Of a stretch of DNA of 64,000 nt, positions 43,072 to 51,080 are shown piece by piece. The stretch covers positions 434,001-498,000 of the forward strand of contig NZ_JBHTKL010000005.1 of the NCBI RefSeq assembly GCF_042675915.1, in the 5' to 3' direction. This DNA comes from Thalassobacillus_A hwangdonensis (GTDB lineage: Bacteria > Bacillota > Bacilli > Bacillales > Halobacillaceae). The notes under the pieces are model-generated. The model was not told the origin of the DNA, ran no database searches, and worked only from the letters and a program-made list of their open reading frames with translations. A program made the position numbers and the translations under genes. Each line of letters starts with the position of its first letter. The first letter of the stretch is position 1.

Positions 43072-43530
43072 ATGGTCACTGTACGAGCTGCCGTAAAAGA
43101 AGAAGCTGAATTCTTTTCAGAATTAGCCTTAAGCTCGAAATCTTACTGGGGGTATGATGAACAATTTATTGAAGCCTGTCGGGAAGCATTGACGGTTTCG
43201 GAAGAATATATAAATCAACATCATGTCTATGTAGCTGAAGTGGAGGGGACAAAGGTCGGCATCTTCTCATTCATCCATGAGGGAGGCTGGCAATTGGATC
43301 TTTTATATATTGATCCGGTGCACATCGGAAAGGGATATGGTCGGGAGTTATGGAACTCGCTGATTTCTATAGCGAAGTCATTGGGGATCCAGTCATTCAC
43401 GATTGACAGCGACCCTCATGCGAAAGAGTTTTACGAAAAAATGGGTGCTGTTCAAATTGGTGAGACACCCTCTACAGTCTTTAAAGATAGGAATCTACCG
43501 TTGATGCAGGTGACCATCCATGCCAAATAA
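43072..43530 (+). CDS. GNAT family N-acetyltransferase
   Basis: A 152-residue GNAT from ATG 43072 behind GGGGGTGG. The acetyl-CoA motif is WQLDLLYIDPVHIGKGYGRE, followed by FTIDSDPHAKEFYEKMGA. It is the first gene of a cluster of five, each overlapping or nearly touching the next, downstream of the phased operator array. The acceptor substrate is unknown. Confidence 0.88.
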   Translation: MVTVRAAVKEEAEFFSELALSSKSYWGYDEQFIEACREALTVSEEYINQHHVYVAEVEGTKVGIFSFIHEGGWQLDLLYIDPVHIGKGYGRELWNSLISIAKSLGIQSFTIDSDPHAKEFYEKMGAVQIGETPSTVFKDRNLPLMQVTIHAK

Positions 43531-44029
43531 GAAAATACATATTGTTGGGTCAGTAGCTAGCGGGAAAACGACACTGGCGAAACAGCTATCAATAAAATTG
43601 GGAATACCATATTACGAATTGGATAACGTCGTTTGGGAGCGACTGCCGGACGGAGAGCGCAGGAGAACGGATGAAGAGAGGGATGCACATCTAAAGTCGA
43701 TTCTTGAAAATGACGCTTGGATCATCGAAGGGGTGCACCATGAATGGGTTGCTGACAGTTTAGAACAAGCAGAACAGATCATCTACCTCGACACTCCGAT
43801 GTATAAGCGCCGCATTCGTATTGTTACAAGGTTCATCAAGCAAAAGTTAAAGCTGGAGAAAGCCAACTACACGCCGACCTTTGAAATTTTTAGGAAAATG
43901 TTCAAGTGGAACCGTCATTTTGAAACCGTTGGAAAGCCTGCGGTATTGGAGAAACTGGCACCATATGAAAAGAAGACGCACATCGTACGCAAGTCGAACA
44001 TGAAAGTCATCAATCGGAGGGATGCGTGA
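43520..44029 (+). CDS. P-loop kinase-like protein (DNA topology modulation/FlaR-like)
   Basis: A 169-residue P-loop protein. Walker A is GSVASGKTTLA (about 10-20), followed by YYELDNVVWERLPDGERRRT and WIIEGVHHEW, a layout shared with FlaR-like and adenylate-kinase-like proteins. It lacks a recognised acceptor domain. Its start overlaps the GNAT gene by 11 bases and its stop overlaps the next small gene (GTGA). Confidence 0.82.
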   Translation: MPNKKIHIVGSVASGKTTLAKQLSIKLGIPYYELDNVVWERLPDGERRRTDEERDAHLKSILENDAWIIEGVHHEWVADSLEQAEQIIYLDTPMYKRRIRIVTRFIKQKLKLEKANYTPTFEIFRKMFKWNRHFETVGKPAVLEKLAPYEKKTHIVRKSNMKVINRRDA

Positions 44030-44196
44030 TCAATTTTTTCATCTTATTCGGAATAGGGGCAGGAGGGCTGCTGCTGGCCATTATTGGAGCGGTTCTCGCA
44101 GTGAAGAACCGGCTGAAAGCACCACGCAAAGAAATGAATGAGCGGATGCAGCATTTAGAAAAAGAGATCGCTGCGCTGAAGGAGGATAAAAGGTGA
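44026..44196 (+). CDS. Small membrane protein with coiled-coil tail, 56 residues
   Basis: GTG 44026 lies seven bases after CGGAGGG and overlaps the previous stop (GTGA). The product has one membrane helix (about 3-26, FILFGIGAGGLLLAIIGAV) and a charged helical tail RMQHLEKEIAALKEDKR. Its stop overlaps the next gene's GTG. Too short for usual cut-offs, but the double overlap and ribosome binding site strongly support it. Confidence 0.78.
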   Translation: MINFFILFGIGAGGLLLAIIGAVLAVKNRLKAPRKEMNERMQHLEKEIAALKEDKR

Positions 44197-44693
44197 AGAT
44201 TGAAAGCATCGAAGCACAAGACATCACTTCCGTAGCTGAACTCTACTGCCGAGTGTTCTCCTCCGATGTGGAAACTGCAGAACAGAATATTTCCAAGCAT
44301 GCAGGCTATCTAGGATTCAAAGGAGTGTTGGCTACCGATGAAAATGGATCAACGTTAGGCTTTGCATATGGTTACACAAGCCTCCCGGGGCAGTTTTATC
44401 GGGAAAAGCTGGTGAACCAGCTTACACAGGCACAAATAGAAGAGTGGCTCGAAGATTGTTTTGAATTTGTTGAGTTGGCTGTAAATCCTGATCATTTGAG
44501 AAAGGGAATAGCCAGTAAACTGAAAGAGCACTTATTTAAAGGGCTATCAAAACAGACTTCCGTATTGACCACTGCAACTGATAATGATGCTGCACTTCAA
44601 ATGTATAAGCGAAACGGTTGGGAAGTACTTCATCCATCAGCACCAGTATTATCTGAAGCAAATCCTCAGGTCATTATGGCGAAGAAATTATAA
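44193..44693 (+). CDS. GNAT family N-acetyltransferase
   Basis: A 166-residue GNAT starting with GTG 44193 behind AAGGAGG. The CoA-binding region is FVELAVNPDHLRKGIASKL and the C-terminal part TTATDNDAALQMYKRNGWE is typical. Fourth gene of the cluster. The target is unknown. Confidence 0.88.
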   Translation: MKIESIEAQDITSVAELYCRVFSSDVETAEQNISKHAGYLGFKGVLATDENGSTLGFAYGYTSLPGQFYREKLVNQLTQAQIEEWLEDCFEFVELAVNPDHLRKGIASKLKEHLFKGLSKQTSVLTTATDNDAALQMYKRNGWEVLHPSAPVLSEANPQVIMAKKL

Positions 44694-44706
44694 GAGGGGT
44701 GTATGT

Positions 44707-45309
44707 ATGTTATTTCATTACCACTTTTGGACTCCTTACGTGGAAGAAACAGAAAAGTTCTATATAGAGCAGGGTTTTACAGTGCACCAAAGAATCGGAA
44801 GGCATGAAGGAGAGTTTCAATCCTTCCATCCACCTTTGGACTGGGAAGATTTCAGGGAGAAACAGATTGCTTTCCGGATTATTGAAGTGAAAAAAGGTTC
44901 TGTCAATATTACCTTTGGTTTGGGGAAGAAACCGATGTTCGATCATATCGGCTTCCTTGTGTCTCAACAGCAGCATGATGAAATATGTACTCGTGCTGAG
45001 GAGATGGGGTGGAAAACTGATCCGGGAGAGCGAAGAACTTTCATCGGCACACCTTTTGAATTCCGCGTCGAATTGCAAACACATAGGGATGCGATTGATG
45101 AGGGAAATGCTGACTTTGCTAGGATTGACCATATGAAAATCAGTACGCCTGAATTTGGCTTGGAAGAAAAGCTGACCCAATTGCTGGGAAGGGAAGATAT
45201 CAAAATAGCAAGTGTCACTGATGAGGACGTCATGCTGAAGGAAGTGACGATGTGGGGTATGAGTGAGGATAGTACCGACCCCAATGGAGTGTTGATCCTT
45301 CAGAGATAG
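44707..45309 (+). CDS. VOC (glyoxalase-like) superfamily protein
   Basis: A 200-residue protein from ATG 44707 behind AAGAGGGGTG. The opening FHYHFWTPYVEETEKFYIEQ GF and the internal DHIGFLVSQQQHDEI and DHMKISTPEFGLEEKL segments suggest two beta-alpha-beta-beta-beta modules with His and Glu metal ligands. Function (dioxygenase, isomerase or drug binding) cannot be fixed. Last gene of the coupled cluster. Confidence 0.75.
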   Translation: MLFHYHFWTPYVEETEKFYIEQGFTVHQRIGRHEGEFQSFHPPLDWEDFREKQIAFRIIEVKKGSVNITFGLGKKPMFDHIGFLVSQQQHDEICTRAEEMGWKTDPGERRTFIGTPFEFRVELQTHRDAIDEGNADFARIDHMKISTPEFGLEEKLTQLLGREDIKIASVTDEDVMLKEVTMWGMSEDSTDPNGVLILQR

Positions 45310-45326
45310 AGTGCAGTCTATCAGAA

Positions 45327-45361
45327 CAAAAAAAGATCTCCCTGTGATCGAGGAGATCTTA
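45327..45361. terminator. Bidirectional terminator
   Basis: Stem AAGATCTCC/GGAGATCTT. On the minus strand it is followed by seven T and ends the DJ-1-like gene. Confidence 0.75.
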
Positions 45362-45369
45362 TCTGCTTA

Positions 45370-46038
45370 CTATTTTTCGTTCAACGCGCCCACCATTTTT
45401 TTAGCGACGCTTTCACTCGACATCGGATTTTGACCGGTAATCAGATTGCCATCTCTTACTGCATAGGAAGACCAGTCTTCTCCTTTGGAATAATTCGCCC
45501 CTTTGTTGCGTAATTCTGTTTCAAGCATGAACGGCATGTGCTGCTCTAATCCCATACCGATTTCTTCAGAATCAGCAAAGCCGGTGACGTTTTTTCCTTT
45601 TACAATCGGTGTACCATCTTCATACCTTGCATACACAAGTCCGCTTGGTCCGTGACATACAGATCCGATTACATTGCCTTGCTCTGCATGTTGCTGAAGC
45701 ACGTACTGAAGGGTCTCATTATCTGGGAAATCGAACATGGTTCCATGTCCTCCAGGTAAGAAAATTCCATCGAAGCCTTCAGCATCCTCTTTGGAAAGTT
45801 TAGCTGTATTTTTCAGTTCTTCCTGAGCCTTTGCCCATTCTTGAACTTCTTCATCTGGAATACTGTTCGGATCCAATGGCACTTCGCCGCCTTCAATGCT
45901 TGTTACTTTCACTTCAAAACCTTCATCTTTGAAAGCTTTGTAAGGAACGGCATACTCTTCAAGCCAAAGACCTGTCTGTTGTTCTTCTGTAAGTTTTGTA
46001 TGGTTGGTTACTACCATCAATACTCGTTTGTTACTCAT
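45370..46038 (-). CDS. DJ-1/PfpI family protein (Hsp31-like)
   Basis: A 222-residue protein from ATG 46038 behind AAAGGAGG. The nucleophilic elbow is IGSVCHGPSGL with the Cys; GIFLPGGHGTMFDFPDN carries the upstream Glu/Asp region. Length and the WLEEYAVPYKAFKDEGFEV segment fit the Hsp31/class-I amidotransferase-like glyoxalase III group. Probable role is protection against methylglyoxal or glycation. Confidence 0.9.
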   Translation of the reverse strand: MSNKRVLMVVTNHTKLTEEQQTGLWLEEYAVPYKAFKDEGFEVKVTSIEGGEVPLDPNSIPDEEVQEWAKAQEELKNTAKLSKEDAEGFDGIFLPGGHGTMFDFPDNETLQYVLQQHAEQGNVIGSVCHGPSGLVYARYEDGTPIVKGKNVTGFADSEEIGMGLEQHMPFMLETELRNKGANYSKGEDWSSYAVRDGNLITGQNPMSSESVAKKMVGALNEK

Positions 46039-46161
46039 GTTGTCGGCCTCCTTTAATTGAATCCTGATTCGGTCTTTTTTGACCGTGTCCCATTTGTAAC
46101 ATGGAATCGTTGTTTGCCTCAAACCGTTTGCTTAAGAAAAAAACGAAGCGGAGGAATGTGT

Positions 46162-46392
46162 GTGGTATTGGTATTGATGTTTTATATTCTTGTTACATGT
46201 GTGTTCAGTGGCAGTTTTGGATATCTCGGGTACATTGCATTCAAGAATTTTCTTGCAGGACTTGTTATCACAATCATGGTTGGGTTTGCCATTCCGTTTG
46301 TAATGATGCTTGTGAAAGCCTATATTGGTAGTTTGCTTGGTGTAGGGTTGTACATTTTATTAGTAAAACTCAATCGGAAACTTGCATATTAA
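46162..46392 (+). CDS. Small membrane protein, 76 residues
   Basis: GTG 46162 lies six bases after GCGGAGGAA; the upstream in-frame ATG 46156 touches that site and is less likely. The product has two or three helices (VLVLMFYILVTCVF, FLAGLVITIMVGFAIPFVMM, SLLGVGLYILLV). No family recognised. It converges on the decayed small gene and shares a terminator with it. Confidence 0.7.
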   Translation: MVLVLMFYILVTCVFSGSFGYLGYIAFKNFLAGLVITIMVGFAIPFVMMLVKAYIGSLLGVGLYILLVKLNRKLAY

Positions 46393-46393
46393 A

Positions 46394-46420
46394 AAGAGCG
46401 CTTTGCGGAAGCGCTCTTCT
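46394..46420. terminator. Bidirectional terminator
   Basis: Stem AAGAGCGCTT/AAGCGCTCTT with loop TGCGG; the minus-strand tail is TTTTT. Confidence 0.8.
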
Positions 46421-46593
46421 TATCTGAAGAAAATTTCGTTGATTAATATATATGCTCCTACCAGGAACATGCCGATGGTACCTGGTCATATCGGCGGGAA
46501 TTTCGGTAAGTCATCCCCATGTTTATCGGTTTGACCAGACGCATCTTTGGAACTGCCTCATAAACCTGTCTTACATTTTTTATTCTCGTCCAT
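46420..46593 (-). pseudogene. Small membrane-protein gene with two in-frame TGA codons
   Basis: ATG 46593 follows GAGGTG; the frame runs 57 codons to TAA at 46420 and is then followed by a terminator, but is interrupted by TGA after MDENKKCKTGL and again after LPKFPPI. The middle part is polar (GSSKDASGQTDKHGDD) and the last part, GTIGMFLVGAYILINEIFF, is a membrane helix. No frameshift is needed. Both TGA codons could come from CGA by single C-to-T changes. TGA is a normal stop in many genes here, so loss of function is the simplest reading. Confidence 0.6.
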
Positions 46594-46606
46594 AAAATCA
46601 CCTCAT

Positions 46607-46624
46607 TATACCTTATATGGTATA
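46607..46624. promoter_or_regulatory. Inverted repeat operator candidate
   Basis: TATACC-TTATAT-GGTATA, a perfect 6-bp inverted repeat, lies 14 bases upstream of the double-TGA gene and overlaps a TATAAT on the minus strand. Likely a repressor site for that gene. Confidence 0.4.
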
Positions 46625-46650
46625 TCGGTGAGTTCTTTTTGTCAAAAGAG

Positions 46651-47217
46651 TCATTCATGCGCCTCTTCCGTTGGCCGGTAGCCACGCTTCAACTCTCCTA
46701 CTCTCAACCCGAAATCCATTTGAAGATGCGGATAATCTTTGAATCCAGGCCAGTCTCCGCCCCATTCAAATCCAAGGTCCTTAGCAATAGCGACCACTTC
46801 CATCCAGTCAGACTCCCCGTTATCATTGCCGTCATGCTCCAGGTCCCAGATGACGTTTCCATCATCAAGTCGCAGTGCGAAATCAATCGCAAGCCCATAG
46901 TTATGGTAAGAGCCACCGCCTTTTACATTGGTGACGATGTTGCCACCTGTGCTTCTTCCTCTTTCGTAAAGACGATTTTGTTCTTCCACAGAACGAAACC
47001 CATCAGTAATGATGATGTCGATTCCTTTTTCAGCGCTTTTGCTGATTAATTCTTCTTTCTTTCCATCGACAACTGGATGGAGTTCGTTAGGTAGTGGTGC
47101 ATCTTCCTTCAACTCTATTTCATCATTGGGATATGTGATGTCATCAATTGGTAAAAAGTAGAGGATACTGATTACAGCGAGAGCGAAAATAAGCAGACTG
47201 ATTATGTTTTTGATCAA
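46651..47217 (-). CDS. M15 family peptidoglycan L-Ala-D-Glu/D,D-peptidase (CwlK/VanY-like)
   Basis: A 188-residue enzyme with an N-terminal membrane helix (about 4-22). The M15 zinc site is complete: SYHNYGLAIDFAL (His, Asp) and the second His in DYPHLQMDFG, with Glu in EWGGDWPGF. The pattern ITDGFRSVEEQNRLYERGR precedes it. Closest type is CwlK, which cleaves the L-Ala-D-Glu bond of wall peptides; D,D-specificity is possible. ATG 47217. Confidence 0.9.
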   Translation of the reverse strand: MIKNIISLLIFALAVISILYFLPIDDITYPNDEIELKEDAPLPNELHPVVDGKKEELISKSAEKGIDIIITDGFRSVEEQNRLYERGRSTGGNIVTNVKGGGSYHNYGLAIDFALRLDDGNVIWDLEHDGNDNGESDWMEVVAIAKDLGFEWGGDWPGFKDYPHLQMDFGLRVGELKRGYRPTEEAHE

Positions 47218-47386
47218 TGATGTGTGCTCTCCTCTCTTACATAATCTATTTATTTACAATTCTATCAAAAATTCTACAAACAGGCTTGATTTGATGCTCG
47301 GAAGTTGTGGTGGGATAGCTTCATGATTACACTGGTGGATGGTAGGGAAAGAATGTAGAAAACGGATATAGGAGAGGAAAGCTGTT

Positions 47387-48184
47387 ATGATACCTAGAGC
47401 ATTGACGATTGCTGGATCTGCCTCACAGGGGAGTGCAGGCATCCAGGCCGATTTGAAAACATTTCAGGAACGCGACGTATATGGCATGAGCGCGATAACA
47501 GCCATCGTCGCAAACAATAGTATTACAGAGCAGGGGATTTTCACTCACCCGCTTGAATCAATCGAGGCGCAAGTGTATGCGAGTCTTGAGCATGTCGGGG
47601 TAGATGCGGTTAAAACCGGAATGTTGTTCACGATGGAAATCATCAAGCGTGTAACAGCAATGCTCAAGGAAGCAGAGGTAGAAAAACTTGTCGTCGATCC
47701 GGTCATGATTGGAAAAATGGGATCGCAATTGCTTCGTGATGAGGCGATTGAATCGATGAGAGAGGACTTGATTCCTTTAGCGACAATCATCACACCCAAC
47801 CTTATGGAAGCGAGCCGGATCCTGGAACTTGATGACATCCTTACTGTCGATGGAATGAAATGGGCAGCGGAACAACTTCACAAATTAGGTCCTTCCTATG
47901 TGCTAGTGAAAGGTGGAGCGTTAGAGGAAGATGCGGTGGATGTCTTATATGATGGTGAAACGTTCACAGAATTCAAGGCGGACCGAATCGATACCATCCA
48001 TACAAGTGGAGCGGGCTGCACCTATGCTGCTGCTATTACTGCTGAGCTTGCAAAAGGAAAGTCTGTTGAAGAATCAGTGGCAATTGGAAAAGACTTTGTT
48101 ACTGCTGCGATTAAGCATGCCGTTTCATTCGAGCGGGGAATTGGATCGACTTATCAGGCAGCTTACCGTAAAAATAAAGAGTAA
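47387..48184 (+). CDS. pdxK: Pyridoxine kinase of the ThiD-like family (PdxK)
   Basis: A 265-residue ribokinase-fold enzyme. It starts RALTIAGSASQGSAGIQADL (normally AGSDSSGGAGIQ), with KTGMLFTMEI, DPVMIGKMGSQLL, ITPNLMEASRIL and the anion-hole HTSGAGCTYAAA near the C-terminus. Closest to B. subtilis PdxK, a ThiD-like pyridoxal kinase; HMP kinase activity cannot be excluded. The Ser-for-Asp change at the start of the substrate loop also occurs in the pyridoxal-kinase branch as far as I recall. ATG 47387 follows GAGAGGAAA. Confidence 0.88.
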   Translation: MIPRALTIAGSASQGSAGIQADLKTFQERDVYGMSAITAIVANNSITEQGIFTHPLESIEAQVYASLEHVGVDAVKTGMLFTMEIIKRVTAMLKEAEVEKLVVDPVMIGKMGSQLLRDEAIESMREDLIPLATIITPNLMEASRILELDDILTVDGMKWAAEQLHKLGPSYVLVKGGALEEDAVDVLYDGETFTEFKADRIDTIHTSGAGCTYAAAITAELAKGKSVEESVAIGKDFVTAAIKHAVSFERGIGSTYQAAYRKNKE

Positions 48185-48210
48185 TGGCCAGTCAGATCAG
48201 CCATTACTCT
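48182..48210 (+). terminator. Terminator-like hairpin after pdxK
   Basis: Stem TAATGGC/GCCATTA with an interrupted T-rich tail, overlapping the pdxK stop. Confidence 0.5.
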
Positions 48211-48217
48211 ATTTGTG

Positions 48218-49111
48218 TTACGCTTTTTTAATACTGGGTTGGATGGGGATGTAAATGTCCATCTGTTTATTTTCTGTACCATAACACCTTTCATCATATA
48301 ACTCGAAATCCAAAGTTCCACGATGCTCATAGCTTGATTGTGGGAACCATTCGGTGAAAATGTAATTCCAAGTAGATTGAATGGTAGAAGGGAAGGACTC
48401 CTCATCTGCTTCCGGGGTGGTGAAGACCGCATAATCCAATTCCGGAAAACTCTTATAGACCATACCTTCAGGTGTATCTGTGCCTTCTTTCACTTCCATT
48501 CCGATGACATATACAAATTCACCGGTTTCCGGGGAGAAATCTGTACACACACCCAACTCCACATTTTTGTTCAAAGGTTTAGGAATGTTCAACCCTAGCT
48601 GATTGTTGATGTACTGCTGCCAGAACTCAGGGATGTCCTGGTTGTTTTGTCCATCCTGATTTTTTGTCTTCAGACCATAGCCGATAAGGTGGAAAGCAGG
48701 TTTCGTAATCATTTTCGGTTCCATTGTAAACCCTCCTGATTCTAGATTTGCAGGTAGGTAGGCTTTGCCTCGCAGTGGACCACTAAGTTGTTGTGCGTTT
48801 CGGTAGCTTTTAGGTGAAACCCCATAGTATTTCTTGAACGCTCTGTTGAAGGATTCGTGGTATTGAAATCCAACGTCAAATGCAATATCGATCACTTTAT
48901 CATTCGAGTAAAAGAGCCGCTCTGCTGCCTGAGTAATTCTTCTTTTCCTTACATAATCCATTACGGATTCCCCAACCATGGCTTGAAAAACCCTGTGGAA
49001 ATGAAAAGGCGAGAATTGAGCTACTTCAGCCAGTTGCTCTAAAGTGAGAGGTTCTTGCAGGTTTTCCTCAATATAATCAAGCGTTCGTTTAATACAGTGC
49101 ACATATTCCAT
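48218..49111 (-). CDS. AraC family regulator with GyrI-like effector domain
   Basis: A 297-residue protein from ATG 49111 behind AGGTGG. The AraC-type double HTH is N-terminal (about 5-105: LTLEQLAEVAQFSPFHFHRV, DIAFDVGFQYHESFNRAF, KKYYGVSPKSYR). The C-terminal ~160 residues are a GyrI-like/SOUL ligand-binding fold (AFHLIGYGLKT, YVIGMEVKE). This Rob/BmrR-like layout usually senses amphipathic drugs. It lies next to the cobalamin riboswitch but is transcribed away from it. Confidence 0.9.
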   Translation of the reverse strand: MEYVHCIKRTLDYIEENLQEPLTLEQLAEVAQFSPFHFHRVFQAMVGESVMDYVRKRRITQAAERLFYSNDKVIDIAFDVGFQYHESFNRAFKKYYGVSPKSYRNAQQLSGPLRGKAYLPANLESGGFTMEPKMITKPAFHLIGYGLKTKNQDGQNNQDIPEFWQQYINNQLGLNIPKPLNKNVELGVCTDFSPETGEFVYVIGMEVKEGTDTPEGMVYKSFPELDYAVFTTPEADEESFPSTIQSTWNYIFTEWFPQSSYEHRGTLDFELYDERCYGTENKQMDIYIPIQPSIKKA

Positions 49112-49320
49112 TGTTGCGTCCACCTACCTTATCTTTACAATAGCAGTAATCAGCAGAGGGTTCTTAACCATTTTTGCTACTTTAAATGTAACTTACATAC
49201 CTAATAATAATCTAGATTTATCGGAAACTCTTATGTTTCTATATCTAAAAGGAATTGACAGATAATAAAGGATAGGCGATAGTGAATCCAGGGGGACTCG
49301 TTTCTCCTTTTACAATTGAA

Positions 49321-49513
49321 TATGCCTTATGGTGGCTTCATTCTTAATGAAGCTGAAAAGGGAAGTTGGTGAAAATCCAACGCGGTCCCGCCACTGTAAA
49401 GAGAAGGTACATAAATATACCACTGTAGATATACGGGAAGGGTTATGTGCTGATGATTCTGAGCCAGGAGACCTGCCATAGGGAAGGGCATGAATTCCTA
49501 CGGGAGATAGGAG
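49321..49513 (+). promoter_or_regulatory. Cobalamin riboswitch
   Basis: The conserved core is clear: AAAGGGAAGTTGGTGAAAAT, then CCAACGCGGTCCCGCCACTG and GAGCCAGGAGACCTGCC (49461-49477). P1 closes as ATGCCTT (49322-49328) with AAGGGCAT (49484-49491). A further hairpin TCCTA-CGGGAGA-TAGGA (49496-49512) has loop CGGG able to pair with CCCG of the L5 loop, and its 3' arm overlaps the AGGAGGG ribosome binding site of a 12-codon ORF. B12 binding should therefore hide that site. The nearest real gene is an acyl-CoA thioesterase. Confidence 0.93.
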
Positions 49514-49521
49514 GGTGTTAC

Positions 49522-49560
49522 GTGAAACTTCATTGTACAAAATCGATGGTGATCCCTTGA
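49522..49560 (+). CDS. Twelve-residue ORF under cobalamin riboswitch
   Basis: GTG 49522, seven bases after AGGAGGG, encodes MKLHCTKSMVIP and stops at TGA 49558. It is either a leader peptide whose translation governs the terminator at 49583, or the remnant of the gene formerly controlled by this riboswitch. The ribosome binding site is within the riboswitch hairpin. Confidence 0.4.
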   Translation: MKLHCTKSMVIP

Positions 49561-49582
49561 ATAGAATGATTTTTTTCTGATG

Positions 49583-49609
49583 CATCTTCTTAACGAAGGT
49601 GTTTTTTTT
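49583..49609 (+). terminator. Terminator between riboswitch and thioesterase gene
   Basis: Stem CATCTTC/GAAGGTG (one wobble), loop TTAAC, followed by eight T. Confidence 0.85.
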
Positions 49610-49636
49610 ATTTTACAAGGAAAGGATTCGATTTAA

Positions 49637-50107
49637 ATGAAGCCATTGACAGTAAGTCATTCAAAAATGAAACAAACAAGACTGGTATTACCACCAGATA
49701 CGAATCATCTGGATACGATTTTCGGAGGGAAGGTGTTGGCCTACATCGATGAAATTGCTGCTTTGACTGCGATGAAACACTCCAATAGTGTGGTAGTCAC
49801 AGCGTCTATTGACTCTGTAGATTTTCTTTCCTCAGCAAAAGTAGGCGATGCATTGACTTTGGAAGCTTTTGTCACTAGGACAGGTCGCACTTCCATGGAG
49901 GTCTATGTAAAAGTGCATGCGGATGATCTACTGCAAGGGAAGAAAGTGGTCACAACAGAGTCTTTCTTGACGATGGTCGCTGTGGATGAACTAGGGAAAC
50001 CAAAACCTGTACCTTCTATCATTCCTGAAACAGATGAAGAAAAGAGGTTGTATGATACAGCTCCTTCTAGAAAAATGCATAGGCAAAAGCGCCCGGCGCT
50101 AAAGTGA
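49637..50107 (+). CDS. Acyl-CoA thioesterase, hotdog fold (YkhA-like)
   Basis: A 156-residue single-hotdog enzyme. Conserved pieces are LVLPPDTNHLDTIFGGKVLA with the catalytic Asn/Asp region, YIDEIAALTAMKHSN and VDFLSSAKVGDALTLEAFV. ATG 49637 follows AAGGAAAGGA. It hydrolyses acyl-CoA esters in the cytoplasm. Position behind a cobalamin riboswitch and terminator is unusual for this family; the terminator at 49583 would have to be read through. Confidence 0.9.
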   Translation: MKPLTVSHSKMKQTRLVLPPDTNHLDTIFGGKVLAYIDEIAALTAMKHSNSVVVTASIDSVDFLSSAKVGDALTLEAFVTRTGRTSMEVYVKVHADDLLQGKKVVTTESFLTMVAVDELGKPKPVPSIIPETDEEKRLYDTAPSRKMHRQKRPALK

Positions 50108-50118
50108 ATAGTAAGAAC

Positions 50119-50145
50119 AAAAGCCTCGTCATTTGACGAGGCTTT
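50119..50145. terminator. Bidirectional terminator
   Basis: Perfect stem AAAGCCTCGTC/GACGAGGCTTT between the convergent thioesterase and ppaC genes. Confidence 0.8.
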
Positions 50146-50150
50146 CAACT

Positions 50151-51080
50151 TTAACCTTTAAATGCATTTGTCAGTGGTGGTACGATTTGTTTCTTACGGG
50201 AAACGACACCCTCAAGAACAGCTACATCATCCTGAAGCGTCGTATTGAACGCTTCTTCTACTTTCTCTGTGTTTTTACCTAGTGCCAAGACAGTGGAATC
50301 GTTTTTCAAAATGTCTGTGATTGCAAGTACGAAAAGGTTCAGACCTTTGTCGTCGATTTTGGAAGTCATGGCATCTTTAAGTTCTTCTTTCCGTGCAAGA
50401 ACTTCTTCTGTATCGACAACGTTCACCTGCGCGATTTCCACTTTTGCATCGCCCATCGGGAACTCTTTCGCATCAAGGGAAATAAGGTCAGCCGCGGAAG
50501 TGTCTTTCGTATTGGCACCCGCTTTAAGCATGTCCAACCCATATGCATCAAGATCAACGCCTGCAATCTCGCTAAGTTCTTTTGCTGTATCGATATCCTC
50601 CTGTGTACATGTCGGAGATTTAAGCAGCAGTGTATCGGAAATGATACAGGAAAGCATTAAGCCTGCGATGGACTTTTCGATTTCCACACCATTTTCTTTG
50701 TACATTTTTCTTAGAATCGTAGCGGTACATCCGACCGGCTCGACGCGGAAGTAAAGCGGCTCTGCAGATTCAAAGTTTGAGATGCGGTGGTGATCGACAA
50801 CCTCCACAATGCGGACATCTTTCAAGTCATCCACACTTTGCTGTGGTTCGTTATGGTCAACAAGTGCAACCTCATTTACTTCGTTTGAAACTGTCTCTAC
50901 TTGGCGTGGTGCTTCTACACCGAAGTAATCCAACGCGAATTTTGTTTCTTCGTTGACTGTACCAAGGCGGACAGCTTCAAAATCTTCTCCAAGTTTCTTT
51001 TTCAAGTCTGCATACACAAGTGCAGAACAAACCGTATCTGTATCTGGGCTCTTATGACCGAATACTAGTCTTTTTTCCAT
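50151..51080 (-). CDS. ppaC: Manganese-dependent inorganic pyrophosphatase PpaC
   Basis: A 309-residue DHH-family pyrophosphatase. Motifs: FGHKSPDTDTVCSAL (His and two Asp for Mn), ALVDHNEPQQS, VEVVDHHRISNF (the DHH motif) and the C-terminal substrate-binding SRKKQIVPPL. Length matches family II enzymes of Bacilli. ATG 51080 follows AAAGGAGAA. It pulls biosynthetic reactions by splitting pyrophosphate. Together with Mn-catalase it points to ample manganese in this organism. Confidence 0.96.
   Translation of the reverse strand: MEKRLVFGHKSPDTDTVCSALVYADLKKKLGEDFEAVRLGTVNEETKFALDYFGVEAPRQVETVSNEVNEVALVDHNEPQQSVDDLKDVRIVEVVDHHRISNFESAEPLYFRVEPVGCTATILRKMYKENGVEIEKSIAGLMLSCIISDTLLLKSPTCTQEDIDTAKELSEIAGVDLDAYGLDMLKAGANTKDTSAADLISLDAKEFPMGDAKVEIAQVNVVDTEEVLARKEELKDAMTSKIDDKGLNLFVLAITDILKNDSTVLALGKNTEKVEEAFNTTLQDDVAVLEGVVSRKKQIVPPLTNAFKG

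Noticed and set aside
46420..46593. Selenoprotein or TGA recoding
   Set aside because: No SECIS-like hairpin after either TGA, and neither position suggests Cys in the protein; TGA is the normal stop of many neighbours.
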